Shown piece by piece: positions 32,095 to 41,249 of a stretch of 64,000 bases of DNA; position 1 is the stretch's first letter, and each line of letters starts with the position of its first letter. The translations under genes and the position numbers were made by a program. The notes beneath the pieces were generated by a model. It saw only the letters and a program-made list of their open reading frames with translations. It did not search any database and was not told the DNA's origin. The DNA comes from Hyphomonas sp. TMED17 (GTDB lineage: Bacteria > Pseudomonadota > Alphaproteobacteria > Caulobacterales > Hyphomonadaceae): NCBI GenBank assembly GCA_002172915.1, contig NHBW01000006.1, forward strand, positions 387,967-451,966, in the 5' to 3' direction.

Positions 32095-32661
32095 ATGCTT
32101 CCTATGACCTCTTCTGATACGCAAAACTCGCTATGGCACGGAACGACGATCCTGGCTGTCAGAACCGCAACACAGCTCGCCATTATGAGTGACGGGCAGG
32201 TATCGATGGGGCAAACCGTTATGAAGGGCAATGCCCGGAAAGTCCGTCGCATCGGAGACGGCTCGATTTTAGCTGGTTTTGCCGGCGCAACAGCTGACGC
32301 ATTTACCTTGTTCGAACGTCTTGAACAAAAGCTGGAGCGGTTTCCCAAACAATTACAACGCGCAGCCGTCGAGCTCGCCAAGGACTGGCGAACTGAAAAA
32401 TACTTACAAAAACTCGAAGCCCTACTCATCGTCGCCGACCGGGAAACGACCCTTGTGATTACCGGAGCCGGTGATGTTCTGGAACCGGAATATCCCGTCG
32501 TTGCTGTTGGATCCGGTGGAAATTTTGCATTGTCGGCGGCCCGCGCATTGCTGGACTATGAACCGGACGCAGAACGACTAGGACGGAAAGCGATGGGCAT
32601 TGCTGCTGACATTTGCGTTTACACAAACACCAACATTACAGTCGAGACACTCGATGTTTAA
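32095..32661 (+). CDS. hslV: ATP-dependent protease subunit HslV
   Basis: The peptidase of the HslUV (ClpQY) complex. A short propeptide ends at WHG, leaving the catalytic Thr (TTILAVRT) at the mature N-terminus, followed by [19 protein letters not shown]. Two start codons are possible, ATG at 32095 or ATG at 32104; both precede the cleavage site. About 188 residues is normal. The next gene overlaps its end by eight bases and is a membrane protein, not hslU. Confidence 0.95.
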   Translation: MLPMTSSDTQNSLWHGTTILAVRTATQLAIMSDGQVSMGQTVMKGNARKVRRIGDGSILAGFAGATADAFTLFERLEQKLERFPKQLQRAAVELAKDWRTEKYLQKLEALLIVADRETTLVITGAGDVLEPEYPVVAVGSGGNFALSAARALLDYEPDAERLGRKAMGIAADICVYTNTNITVETLDV

Positions 32662-33787
32662 GCCCGATGATCTCAAGGATGCCGTCAGCGCCGGTATTAT
32701 AGGTGCGGAAGACGCCGTAAAACTCGAGGCGTTTTTATCGTCACGCCAGTCACGACAAGATGATGACGGATCCGGCCCCGGTGGAGATGAAGGTGAATCA
32801 CTCAAATTTCTCACCAATTTCAACGATATATTCATTACAATCGGGATTGCCATTCTCTTCACCGGACTGCTGCCCCTGATCGAAATTGTGTTCGAAACCG
32901 TGAAACACATCGGACTAAACGAACATTATGGCGGCGTGATTGTTGGTCTCCTGTTTGCTGCCGTCGCCGCAGGCCTGATGGAGTATTTTTGCAAACGTCG
33001 CCGGATGCTTCTCCCGAGCATGCTTTTGGCGAGCGTCGCGGTGATTGCGGCCACCGCAGGATCGGCCGGTGCCTTCATTTCTTTAATAGGAGAACCAAAG
33101 GCCGACTTCTGGGATGGTTTTCTGCCAACTGGCCCTGTGGCCTTAATGTGTTTTACAACCGCCCTCATAACCGGGCTGGTTATATTTGCCCGATACCGAT
33201 TGCCCTTCTCGCTATTTCTCGCCGCGCTTGCTGTAACCGGCATGGCCTATAGCAGTGCCACAATGCTGAGCAATGGCGGCGCAATCTTCAATGGCGGTGT
33301 CTCCTTATTAACAGGATTTGCCACAATGCTGGTCGCCATCGGCTTTGATATGCGCGACCCGAGCCGGCGCAGTCGATTATCCGACTATGCTTTTTGGTTA
33401 CATCTCGCGGCGGCCCCGCAATTGATTATTGGCGTTAATATGCTCCTCACCGGATCAGGCTCGTCCTCCGAAACAAACATTGACCCCAACACAGTCATAG
33501 AGAGCCTAACGCTGCTATTTGTCCTGATTGCACTGGCCGTTATTGCGCTTGCGATAAACCGCCGCGCATTAATCGCCTCCAGTCTCCTGACTTTCATCTG
33601 GACGTTATCAACCGTGCTAGATGAAATCGGTATGGACGGCCTGTTTGTTTTGATTCTGGTCGCCGTTCCAGTTGGAACCGGGGTCATTTGCCTGGGCGCC
33701 GGATGGAAGAGTTGCCGGCGAGCCGTATTAGTCCTATTTCCTAAAAACGGCATATGGAGCCGTATTTTCCCTCCAGAATTGGCCTAG
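32654..33787 (+). CDS. hypothetical multi-pass membrane protein between hslV and hslU
   Basis: A 377-residue protein with a soluble N-terminus ([20 protein letters not shown], an acidic Gly-rich linker) and about ten hydrophobic segments from residue 60 on. The N-terminal helix resembles the start of DUF2157-type membrane proteins, but I cannot assign the family firmly. The ATG at 32654 lies inside the end of hslV, and its stop is eight bases before hslU, so it is likely translated with both. A membrane partner for HslUV is a guess from position only. Confidence 0.8.
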   Translation: MFKPDDLKDAVSAGIIGAEDAVKLEAFLSSRQSRQDDDGSGPGGDEGESLKFLTNFNDIFITIGIAILFTGLLPLIEIVFETVKHIGLNEHYGGVIVGLLFAAVAAGLMEYFCKRRRMLLPSMLLASVAVIAATAGSAGAFISLIGEPKADFWDGFLPTGPVALMCFTTALITGLVIFARYRLPFSLFLAALAVTGMAYSSATMLSNGGAIFNGGVSLLTGFATMLVAIGFDMRDPSRRSRLSDYAFWLHLAAAPQLIIGVNMLLTGSGSSSETNIDPNTVIESLTLLFVLIALAVIALAINRRALIASSLLTFIWTLSTVLDEIGMDGLFVLILVAVPVGTGVICLGAGWKSCRRAVLVLFPKNGIWSRIFPPELA

Positions 33788-33795
33788 AAATCACC

Positions 33796-35100
33796 ATGTC
33801 TGCACTCACACCCGCCGAAATCGTGTCGGAATTAGATCGCCACATTGTCGGTCAGAAGGATGCCAAACGGGCGGTTGCGATTGCCTTACGCAACCGGTGG
33901 CGCAGAAAACAGGCGCCAGAACACATCAGAGATGAAATTACGCCGAAGAACATCTTGATGATCGGGCCGACGGGCGTTGGTAAAACAGAAGTCTCAAGGC
34001 GGCTTGCAAAACTGGCGAATGCGCCCTTCCTAAAAGTCGAAGCCACCAAGTTCACTGAAGTTGGCTATGTCGGACGCGACGTCGAACAAATTGTTCGTGA
34101 TCTTGTCGAAGTTGCAGTTCTCCTCATCAAGGACGAGCGCCGCAAAGGCGTTCAGGATCAGGCCAGAGACGTTGCCGAAGAAAAGCTTCTGGATGCACTG
34201 GTTGGCGCGAATGCGCAGTCCTCGACCCGTGAAGTGTTCCGGCGCAAGCTCAGAGACGGAGAAATCGATGATAAAGAGGTCGATATCGACCTCGCTGATA
34301 GTGCTCCGGCAACGCCAATGTTCGAACTGCCTGGTGCGTCGGGCTCTGTCGGTATGATCAATCTCAATGATATGCTCGGCAAGGCCATGGGCGGACGCTC
34401 GAAAAGAGTCAAAACGACTGTACGCGAGGCCTACCAGCCGCTGATTGACGAAGCCGCCGAGGGCTTAATCGACGAGGATGTAATTGCCCGCGATGCTATA
34501 CACGCCGTTGAAGAAGACGGTATCGTTTTCCTTGATGAAATTGACAAAGTAGCAAGCAGCCAGGGACGCGGCAGCGCAGATGTAAGTCGCGAGGGCGTAC
34601 AGCGTGATCTGCTGCCCTTAATCGAAGGTACGACAGTGTCGACCAAACGCGGTCCGGTCAAAACCGACCATATTCTGTTTATCGCATCTGGCGCATTCCA
34701 TGTCGCAAAACCCGCTGATCTATTGCCCGAACTGCAAGGGCGTCTGCCGATCCGCGTTGAACTCGGCGCGCTTAGCCGGGATGATTTACGCCGTATTCTG
34801 GTTGAACCCGAAGCAAGCCTGATCCGGCAGCATCGGGCGTTACTGGCCTCCGAAAACCTGAACATTATATTCGAGGAGGACGCGCTGGATCAAATTGCCG
34901 ATCTCGCCGTCAAAGTAAATCAGACCGTTGAGAATATCGGCGCCCGCCGCCTGCAAACAATTCTCGAAAAACTTCTCGATGATATAAGTTTCGAGGCGGA
35001 CAAAATGTCTGATCAAACGGTTACGATAACTGCCAATTATGTTCGCTCACAGGTCGCAGAACTCGCAGAAAATACTGATCTGTCGAAATTTATTCTCTAA
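33796..35100 (+). CDS. hslU: ATP-dependent protease ATPase subunit HslU
   Basis: The AAA+ unfoldase of HslUV, 434 residues. Features are the start [20 protein letters not shown], Walker [10 protein letters not shown], the pore segment [13 protein letters not shown], the intermediate domain (about 110-230), Walker [12 protein letters not shown] and the C-terminal docking tail ending LSKFIL. The ATG at 33796 is the family start. Its last codons overlap the convergent phosphatase gene by 11 bases. Confidence 0.97.
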   Translation: MSALTPAEIVSELDRHIVGQKDAKRAVAIALRNRWRRKQAPEHIRDEITPKNILMIGPTGVGKTEVSRRLAKLANAPFLKVEATKFTEVGYVGRDVEQIVRDLVEVAVLLIKDERRKGVQDQARDVAEEKLLDALVGANAQSSTREVFRRKLRDGEIDDKEVDIDLADSAPATPMFELPGASGSVGMINLNDMLGKAMGGRSKRVKTTVREAYQPLIDEAAEGLIDEDVIARDAIHAVEEDGIVFLDEIDKVASSQGRGSADVSREGVQRDLLPLIEGTTVSTKRGPVKTDHILFIASGAFHVAKPADLLPELQGRLPIRVELGALSRDDLRRILVEPEASLIRQHRALLASENLNIIFEEDALDQIADLAVKVNQTVENIGARRLQTILEKLLDDISFEADKMSDQTVTITANYVRSQVAELAENTDLSKFIL

Positions 35101-36640
35101 CGGGGTCTACCAGACCGGATGCATAAGCCATGATATGAAATATTTCGTTCTGGTCGATAATACCGCGGACAAGTTCCGACCCGGGTCCAGATGCAAATGC
35201 CGGAACATCTTCGCCGGCATGGGTTTCCGACTGAACCGGCACAACCGCATCCTGTCTGAAGTCCTGATCCGTTGTATCGGTCTCGGTGTGGTCGCGGCGC
35301 TCGCAATTCATGCCCTCCGGTGACGACCGGCAGGCCGATATACCATTGGCATAGGACAGTGTCGTATAGGGTTTGGAATCCAGTGCCCGACTAACAACCC
35401 CCGAACCGGATTCAACCAAACCCAGAATAGGATTATTGCGACGCGGATAACCGGCAATTGTCATTGTGTGACTATGGTCTGCTGTAACAATGATTAATGT
35501 TTCCGCTGGGTCGGTCATGTCCAGCGCTGCAGAAACGGCCCGGTCGAAAGCGTTAGTATCGCCGAGCGCGCGGGCGGCATTTACAGCATGATGCGCATGA
35601 TCTATCCGGCCACCCTCGACCATCAGAACAAAACCGTCAGGATCCTGTGACAGGCGTGCAATCGCCGCCCGGGTCATGTCTTCAAGCGATGGTTCAGCAC
35701 CGGGATCGGCACTGCGGTCAAAATCATAACGCATGTGTGAAGGCTCGAATAATCCGAAAATCCGGTCTGAACTCGAAAAGTCGGCTGCGGCAAACTCATC
35801 ACCGTCGAGTATGACCTTATGAGCGGGCGACTTACCTTCCCACTCTGCCACTAAATTACGCCCATCTAAACGCTTTCCAAGCTTCTCGGGATATTCCGGA
35901 TCGGCCAAATTCTGAGGTATGAAATTGGTGCGACCGCCACCCATCACAATCTCGAAACCATCCCCTTCAGACCAATTCACCAACTGGTCTGCAATATCGC
36001 GGCAGTCACCGGCTGGTTCGCGCTCATCCGGAATACTCGCCTCCCAGCTCCGGTCTGGGGTCTCGGCATAAGCCGCCGCGGGAGTCGCATGAGTAATCCG
36101 GGCGGTTGAGACCAGGCCGGTCGAACGGCCGCGCCATTCGGCAAGGTCAAACAGGCTGTCAGTACCCTGGCCCGCCACGGTCGCACAATTTCCAAGCGCA
36201 GCATCCTGCCGCAATCCAATCAGGCGAGACCGGGTTTTGACCCCGCTTATAATCGCCGTTGCTGTTGATGCGCTTTCAGATACCTGAAAATCGTGGCTAT
36301 AGGTTCGGGCCAGAGCCATATGCGGAAATTGCTCCATAGCGAGCTTATAACTCTCGCCATCCAGACCCCGTCGCTGACCGGCATAAATACGTGCGGCTGT
36401 GATCGTAGATACGCCCATGCCGTCGCCGATCATGATGATCACATTTTTCGCACTGGGAGCGAAGTCGTCGGTGATGCGCGCGCTGACAGCACGTTCCGCC
36501 TGCTCATAATATGAATCATTTGCCTGCTGGACAACATATCCGGGCGTCGGGGCAACAAATATCCAGCCTGCCGAAAAAGCTGCATAACCGATCCCGGCCA
36601 TGACCCCCAGACCCATGCAAAGCTTAACGAAAAAACGCAT
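35090..36640 (-). CDS. alkaline phosphatase, PhoA family
   Basis: A 516-residue phosphomonoesterase exported by an N-terminal hydrophobic signal or anchor (about residues 5 to 30). Metal ligands lie in [20 protein letters not shown] and TADHSHTM. The nucleophile Ser is S123 in [10 protein letters not shown]; the residue before it is Glu, where the E. coli enzyme and most relatives have Asp. It should release phosphate in the periplasm. It follows the EamA gene by 29 bases on the same strand, so the two may be co-transcribed. No PHO box is obvious in that short gap. Confidence 0.92.
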   Translation of the reverse strand: MRFFVKLCMGLGVMAGIGYAAFSAGWIFVAPTPGYVVQQANDSYYEQAERAVSARITDDFAPSAKNVIIMIGDGMGVSTITAARIYAGQRRGLDGESYKLAMEQFPHMALARTYSHDFQVSESASTATAIISGVKTRSRLIGLRQDAALGNCATVAGQGTDSLFDLAEWRGRSTGLVSTARITHATPAAAYAETPDRSWEASIPDEREPAGDCRDIADQLVNWSEGDGFEIVMGGGRTNFIPQNLADPEYPEKLGKRLDGRNLVAEWEGKSPAHKVILDGDEFAAADFSSSDRIFGLFEPSHMRYDFDRSADPGAEPSLEDMTRAAIARLSQDPDGFVLMVEGGRIDHAHHAVNAARALGDTNAFDRAVSAALDMTDPAETLIIVTADHSHTMTIAGYPRRNNPILGLVESGSGVVSRALDSKPYTTLSYANGISACRSSPEGMNCERRDHTETDTTDQDFRQDAVVPVQSETHAGEDVPAFASGPGSELVRGIIDQNEIFHIMAYASGLVDPVRE

Positions 36641-36669
36641 AAAACAGCGATCCTGTTAATATTTCACAG

Positions 36670-37611
36670 CTAGTCATTCGGCGAAACAAGCGCTGTATTA
36701 TTTTTTTTTGTCTGACCGGACTGGGCCAGAAGTATCGCAATCAAAATAAGCATACATCCGCCAATTTGAAGCCCGGTGAGTAGTTCGCCAAACAGATACC
36801 ACGACATGATGGCGGCAACAACCGGCTGAACAATCACCAATATGCCGGCAACGCTCGCGGGGGTTTGACCAAGCCCGGTTACAATCAATCCCTGACCGAT
36901 AACATGCGCGAAAACACCTAGAAAAAGCGGCGCGACAAAACCGGACAGGCTCTCGGGGAAATAGCGCTCGTTAAACAAGTAGACCAGAAATACTGCGACA
37001 ACACATTCAACCGCTGTCAGCCAGAAGATTGTATCAACACCGCCAAGCGACCGTCGTGCCAGTTTTGACACAAGCATGTAACAGGCAACAAAACCGGCCG
37101 CCGCAAGTGCCAACAAATCACCACGAAATGCCAGCGCGCCGGTTTCAAGGCCGAGATTATTACCGCCAAGCGACAATGCACCGGCGCCGACAAATGCGAT
37201 GATTACAGCCGGGAACCATGATGGTTTCGGGCGCTCCCGCATCACGGCCCAGGCAATCAGCCCGACACCTAAATTACCGAGGTTTACGATAAAAGTTGAA
37301 TTCGCCACGCTGGTAAATGTCAGCGACCAGTGCCACAGCCCAATATCAAGCGCGAAACAGCTACCGGCAATCACCACGAACATATTCGGCCGCTGTGGCA
37401 AGCGACGATAACGCAGCAGAATGATTGCGAACAATATCGGCAGCGCGAACAGGTACCGCCAAAGCCCGATGGCTTGTGGCCCGAGGTCTGACAGCCCAAA
37501 GCGCAAACCAATCGGCGCCAGACCAATAAAAATACCACCCCAAATGATCATGAGCGGGCCAAGCCAGGGCCGCACGGCACGCCCCGTCGGCCATGAAATC
37601 GTATCATTCAT
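36670..37611 (-). CDS. EamA/DMT-family transporter
   Basis: A 313-residue protein with ten hydrophobic helices in two EamA repeats. The first repeat holds IIWGGIFIGLAPIGLRFGL and the second ends GGCMLILIAILLAQSG. The ATG at 37611 overlaps the gluQ stop by four bases, which fixes the start. Unrelated in detail to the other EamA protein in this window. The substrate is unknown. Confidence 0.88.
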   Translation of the reverse strand: MNDTISWPTGRAVRPWLGPLMIIWGGIFIGLAPIGLRFGLSDLGPQAIGLWRYLFALPILFAIILLRYRRLPQRPNMFVVIAGSCFALDIGLWHWSLTFTSVANSTFIVNLGNLGVGLIAWAVMRERPKPSWFPAVIIAFVGAGALSLGGNNLGLETGALAFRGDLLALAAAGFVACYMLVSKLARRSLGGVDTIFWLTAVECVVAVFLVYLFNERYFPESLSGFVAPLFLGVFAHVIGQGLIVTGLGQTPASVAGILVIVQPVVAAIMSWYLFGELLTGLQIGGCMLILIAILLAQSGQTKKNNTALVSPND

Positions 37612-38450
37612 TGCAGTGATAACCTTTGCCATATGTCCATCGGTCGGTGTCCATATCGCCGGAGGTCTCGCAAGGAAGCACTTTTGGCCATTTTGGACAA
37701 GCGCTTCCCGGCCTCATCCAGAACAAGGTCGTGATGCACATAAACCGGCTGTTTCCATCCCATTAAAACTTGCAAGACGCGCTGAATATGAGGCGCATCG
37801 GCAAGATCGGTTCCACGTACTATATGGGTGACACCCTGAATGTGATCATCATAGCTGGCAGCAAGATGATAAGCGACCGGCGTATCCTTTCGTGCAATTA
37901 CAATATCACCGTGCAGGAAAGGATCGGCTTTAACCGTTGCAAGACCTCCGCCCCGATCGACCGCAAAGGCGAGATCGTCCCACACTTTTCCGAGCTCACT
38001 TCTAATTTCCTGCAAATTGAGCCGCCAGGCATAAACGTCACCCCGCGCCAGGCGATCACGCTCCTCGGCGGCCGGAAGCGGGCGGCCGATATAAGCCGGG
38101 CGTGTCGCACCGGACTGCATCATCAGATCCTTGATTTCAGCACGAGTCCGGAAGCAGCGATAGGCGAATCCATGGCCAGCGAGATGTTGTATAACCGTCT
38201 CATACTGGCGCATGCACTTCGACTGGACCCGTACCGGCAGTGGCCAGCTAAACCCGAGCCAGCCAAGATCCTCGTAAATCGCCTGCGTATATTCAGGGCG
38301 ACACCGTGTCTGATCGATATCCTCGATCCTGAGCAGAGCCGTGCCCCCGTGTCGACCGGCGTAATCCCAAACATGATGCGCCGATGCAGCGTGGCCGATA
38401 TGCAGATAACCCGTCGGCGACGGGGCAAATCTAGTAATGATACCCGTCAT
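37608..38450 (-). CDS. gluQ: glutamyl-Q tRNA(Asp) synthetase
   Basis: A 280-residue GluRS paralogue without an anticodon domain, which attaches Glu to queuosine in tRNA-Asp. The HIGH motif is TRFAPSPTGYLHIGHA and the KMSKS-like loop is GKRLSKMAKS. The usual zinc site C-x-C...Y-x3-C is mostly lost: C99 remains, but the second Cys is Arg (R101) and the later YxGxC reads YIGRP. The start at 38450 (MTGIITRFAPS) fits the family. It begins the gluQ-EamA-phoA run. Confidence 0.92.
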   Translation of the reverse strand: MTGIITRFAPSPTGYLHIGHAASAHHVWDYAGRHGGTALLRIEDIDQTRCRPEYTQAIYEDLGWLGFSWPLPVRVQSKCMRQYETVIQHLAGHGFAYRCFRTRAEIKDLMMQSGATRPAYIGRPLPAAEERDRLARGDVYAWRLNLQEIRSELGKVWDDLAFAVDRGGGLATVKADPFLHGDIVIARKDTPVAYHLAASYDDHIQGVTHIVRGTDLADAPHIQRVLQVLMGWKQPVYVHHDLVLDEAGKRLSKMAKSASLRDLRRYGHRPMDIWQRLSLQ

Positions 38451-38552
38451 GCCACATCTCCGGCCGCCAGCAGACAATCAATATCATGAAACAAGCCATC
38501 ATTAACTGTCCCTGATATTGGAGCGATATTCATTTTAGCCCGCAAAGACCAC

Positions 38553-38601
38553 TCAAAAAACCGACGATCCCCTCGGACAGGTCCAGGAGGTCTTTTCGGT
38601 C
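38553..38601 (-). terminator. Rho-independent terminator of msrA
   Basis: Read on the minus strand, a long interrupted stem starts ACCGA..GACCTCC..GGAC, returns as GTCC..GAGGGGATC..TCGGT and runs into six Ts. It lies about 34 bases after the msrA stop and separates msrA from gluQ. A smaller GCCGGT/ACCGGC hairpin sits just before it. Confidence 0.8.
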
Positions 38602-38634
38602 AGCCGGTTCCGACCGGCCTGACTAAGGCCGTGA

Positions 38635-39291
38635 TCAATCCGCTGCTGTCAGCCTGACCGGCATCGGACAGCTCACGCCGGTTCCGCCAATACCACAATA
38701 TCCGTTCGGATTTTTTGCGAGATATTGCTGGTGATAGTCCTCGGCCGGATAGAAATGATCGACTGTCCTTATTTCTGTCGTCACATCCCCAAGCCCGGAC
38801 CGCTGCAGGACTGCGCCGTAATCAAGGGCCGACCGGCGCGCTAATGCCAGCAAATCAGGGTCCTTGATGTAAATCGCCGAGCGGTATTGTGTGCCAATAT
38901 CGTTTCCCTGCCGCATGCCCTGAGTTGGATCGTGCTGCTCCCAGAAAATTTTCAGCAGCTGCTCCAAGGACAGCTTCGCAGGATTATAAATTACCTTGAC
39001 AACTTCGGTGTGGCCGGTCACGCCGGCGCAGGTTTCCTCATATGTCGGGTTCTGGGTATAGCCACCAGCATATCCGACCTGGGTCAAATGCACACCGTCA
39101 AGGTCCCAGAACAAACGCTCCGCTCCCCAAAAGCATCCCATGCCAAACGCCACCTCGCCAAACCCTTCAGGGACAGGCGCAAACAGGTTACGGCCCGTAA
39201 CATAATGCGTTTCAGCTGTCGGGATCGCCTCCGGGCGCCCCTTGAGAGCTGTCGTTTCGTCTGGCATTGCGGGTGTTCTTCGACCGAACAT
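38635..39291 (-). CDS. msrA: peptide methionine-(S)-sulfoxide reductase MsrA
   Basis: A 218-residue repair enzyme that reduces methionine-S-sulfoxide. The catalytic Cys is in GMGCFWGAERLFW and the C-terminal resolving Cys in GYCGIGGTGVSCP. The ATG at 39291 has an AGGAG upstream; the longer frame runs back across the tRNA-Ser gene and is not coding. No signal peptide, so cytoplasmic. A terminator follows. Confidence 0.96.
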   Translation of the reverse strand: MFGRRTPAMPDETTALKGRPEAIPTAETHYVTGRNLFAPVPEGFGEVAFGMGCFWGAERLFWDLDGVHLTQVGYAGGYTQNPTYEETCAGVTGHTEVVKVIYNPAKLSLEQLLKIFWEQHDPTQGMRQGNDIGTQYRSAIYIKDPDLLALARRSALDYGAVLQRSGLGDVTTEIRTVDHFYPAEDYHQQYLAKNPNGYCGIGGTGVSCPMPVRLTAAD

Positions 39292-39395
39292 AAGAGCTAT
39301 CTCCTGGTTGAGTGAGTATAATATGGGTCTTGTGCAGCGAACAGCAATGCCCGGCCTTGCAGTCTTGTGTGCCGCCGCTATAGAGGTCAGACGCT

Positions 39396-39485
39396 GGTGA
39401 GGTGGCCGAGTGGTTGAAGGCGCACGCCTGGAACGCGTGTAGGCTGGCAACAGTCTCCAGGGTTCGAATCCCTGTCTCACCGCCA
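39396..39485 (+). tRNA. tRNA-Ser (anticodon GGA)
   Basis: A class II tRNA of 90 bases. The acceptor stem GGTGAGG pairs with TCTCACC (one G-T), the anticodon stem is CACGC/GCGTG around the loop CTGGAAC (anticodon at 39430-39432), a variable arm GGCTGGCAACAGTCTCC is present and the T arm has GTTCGAATC. CCA is encoded. The sulfotransferase region begins just 3' of it. Confidence 0.98.
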
Positions 39486-39770
39486 CTATTTCTTTATCCA
39501 CCGGCTTCTTTTGTGAATTGCTGCAACGCATAGCGTCTGCGGCTGTACCCAGCACGGTGGCTGGATCTTTGTCCCAGTATACCGGTCTTGAAATGTATCG
39601 CGATGGGCAGGGAAGCAACCTGACCCGTCATGATCTTAACACAACCGGGAATTAACAGCCGGCAAGATTGCATAATTATTCAGTGTTCGCTATATCAATA
39701 TCGTTAACTATCTAATTTGATCATGCTTTTTTCCGGTTCATTCTATCGGAGCATAGTTGCAAAATTCTTC

Positions 39771-40193
39771 ATGCTCATAAGTATCAGCAAACGCTTCCTT
39801 TTTATCGCGAACAGCAAAACGGCCTCGACGTCTTTAAGCAAAGCGCTGCGGCCCTACGCGGAAATCGAACGTCAAGGAAGTCCGGATCGCAAACACGTGT
39901 CGATGGGCGCCGTTTTAGATCATTACAAGTTTTTATTCGAGCTCCCGCCCTTTGCGCCAGATACATTTTTTCGTTTCGGAGTCATCCGCGACCCATTAGA
40001 TTGGATACATTCGTGGTATCGCTATCGCCAGCGCGCGAAAGGAACGCGCCTTAAAGCAAGCTCCACGCAAGACATAGATGAAAATCTCAAGGCCGAGATA
40101 GTCGAATTTTACGCCCGCGATTATGAATTGATTAGCCAGACCGAAGATCTCAATAAAGCCGGTTTGGCGCATTTGAAGAACACACGTTCCTAG
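39771..40193 (+). CDS. short sulfotransferase-like protein, possibly internally deleted
   Basis: About 140 residues of Sulfotransfer_2 type. The 5'-phosphosulfate-binding loop is FIANSKTASTSLS and the 3'-phosphate motif is GVIRDPLDWIHSWYRYR. The family end motif, here EFYARDYELI, follows only about 40 residues later, whereas intact enzymes usually have 60 to 100 more residues between. A frame shifted relative to this one continues as RFGAFEEHTFLDVFID around 40160-40210, which looks coding. I infer a degraded or deleted gene, though a short functional protein is possible. ATG at 39771 fits homologues; 39723 is an alternative. Confidence 0.55.
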   Translation: MLISISKRFLFIANSKTASTSLSKALRPYAEIERQGSPDRKHVSMGAVLDHYKFLFELPPFAPDTFFRFGVIRDPLDWIHSWYRYRQRAKGTRLKASSTQDIDENLKAEIVEFYARDYELISQTEDLNKAGLAHLKNTRS

Positions 40194-40244
40194 ACGTGTT
40201 TATTGACCGCGAGACGACTGCGCCTTGCGTGTTCAGGATGACAT

Positions 40245-41135
40245 TTACTCGCCGTCATAACCCCATAAATCGGAAATCAGATCAGCCCCAAACTTCGCCG
40301 CACAATATTTATACGTGGCTTGATAATAATCTCGAACTTGAGCCCATTCGGCCACACTCGGTTCGACAAGTCGCGGCGATTTATTAAGCCGTTTTCTGAA
40401 ATTCGTTGGGACAAAGGCGATGCCGAGAAATTCACATAAGTTTTGAACGCTCTGTGCATTAAAAAGTGTTTCAGAGAATGCGATATAACGATCTTCCGGC
40501 GAAAAAACAGATTCGATTTTTGGAAGTATTTTTTCATAGCAGGTCCGCTCATATGCCCACGGCTCAATCGCATGAGTTGCAAAGTTAACGTCCGGCATTT
40601 CGAGCATCGGCACACCGGCCTTGAGTCGTCGCCGATACGCCATTCGCAACGCCGAATAACAACGCTCGACCGGTTCTCGCATGAGAAACAGGACCTTAAT
40701 CTGATACCCCGCTTTTTCGAGTGCGGTTTTCGCGCGCGCCAGAGCCTTTTCGGACATAAGTCCGTATTCCGGCGTAATGTCCGCTGTCAGTTTCGCTTCA
40801 GGCTGTTGTTCAAATTGAGTAGCATAATAGTACAGATACGAGGACCAATCATAATCAGCGGTAACATGCTGAATCTTGTCCAACAAATCATCGGTGCTTT
40901 CCGGGGTAACTTTGTCGAGCTGCACTCTTAAAGCCGCGTTCCCCAGTGCCTTTTTTAGCTGAGCAATCTTACTTATTCGCCGATCGAAACTGTTGCCGCC
41001 ATCAAAAATCGACCCCAATGACGCCATCTCCTTAATCCGACCGACGGCACACTCAGGGTGATTTAGCAAATACTTATAGACCCACGTCGTTCCCGCCTTT
41101 TGCGCCCCGACGCCAAGCAAAAATGTCTTCTTCAT
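40245..41135 (-). CDS. PAPS-dependent sulfotransferase
   Basis: A 296-residue sulfotransferase. The PAPS loop GVGAQKAGTTWVYKYL lies at residues 8-23, the 3'-phosphate-binding Arg and Ser are in LFLMREPVERCYSALRM (R153, S161), and TADITPEYGLMS is the usual central segment. It should move sulfate from PAPS to a carbohydrate hydroxyl. The ATG at 41135 gives the family N-terminus. It is the last gene of the minus-strand run begun by the large glycosyltransferase. Confidence 0.85.
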   Translation of the reverse strand: MKKTFLLGVGAQKAGTTWVYKYLLNHPECAVGRIKEMASLGSIFDGGNSFDRRISKIAQLKKALGNAALRVQLDKVTPESTDDLLDKIQHVTADYDWSSYLYYYATQFEQQPEAKLTADITPEYGLMSEKALARAKTALEKAGYQIKVLFLMREPVERCYSALRMAYRRRLKAGVPMLEMPDVNFATHAIEPWAYERTCYEKILPKIESVFSPEDRYIAFSETLFNAQSVQNLCEFLGIAFVPTNFRKRLNKSPRLVEPSVAEWAQVRDYYQATYKYCAAKFGADLISDLWGYDGE

Positions 41136-41249
41136 AATATCCCACCACCCACTGGCCGACGAATGAGGACCCAACACCGTCCATCGCAACAGCTGCGTCG
41201 GGACCCAACCACAACAGTCTTGCTGCCTCAAGTGAATATACGAAAAAGC

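Noticed and set aside
39292..39618. N-terminal extension of msrA
   Set aside because: It would run across the tRNA-Ser gene; a ribosome-binding site supports the start at 39291.
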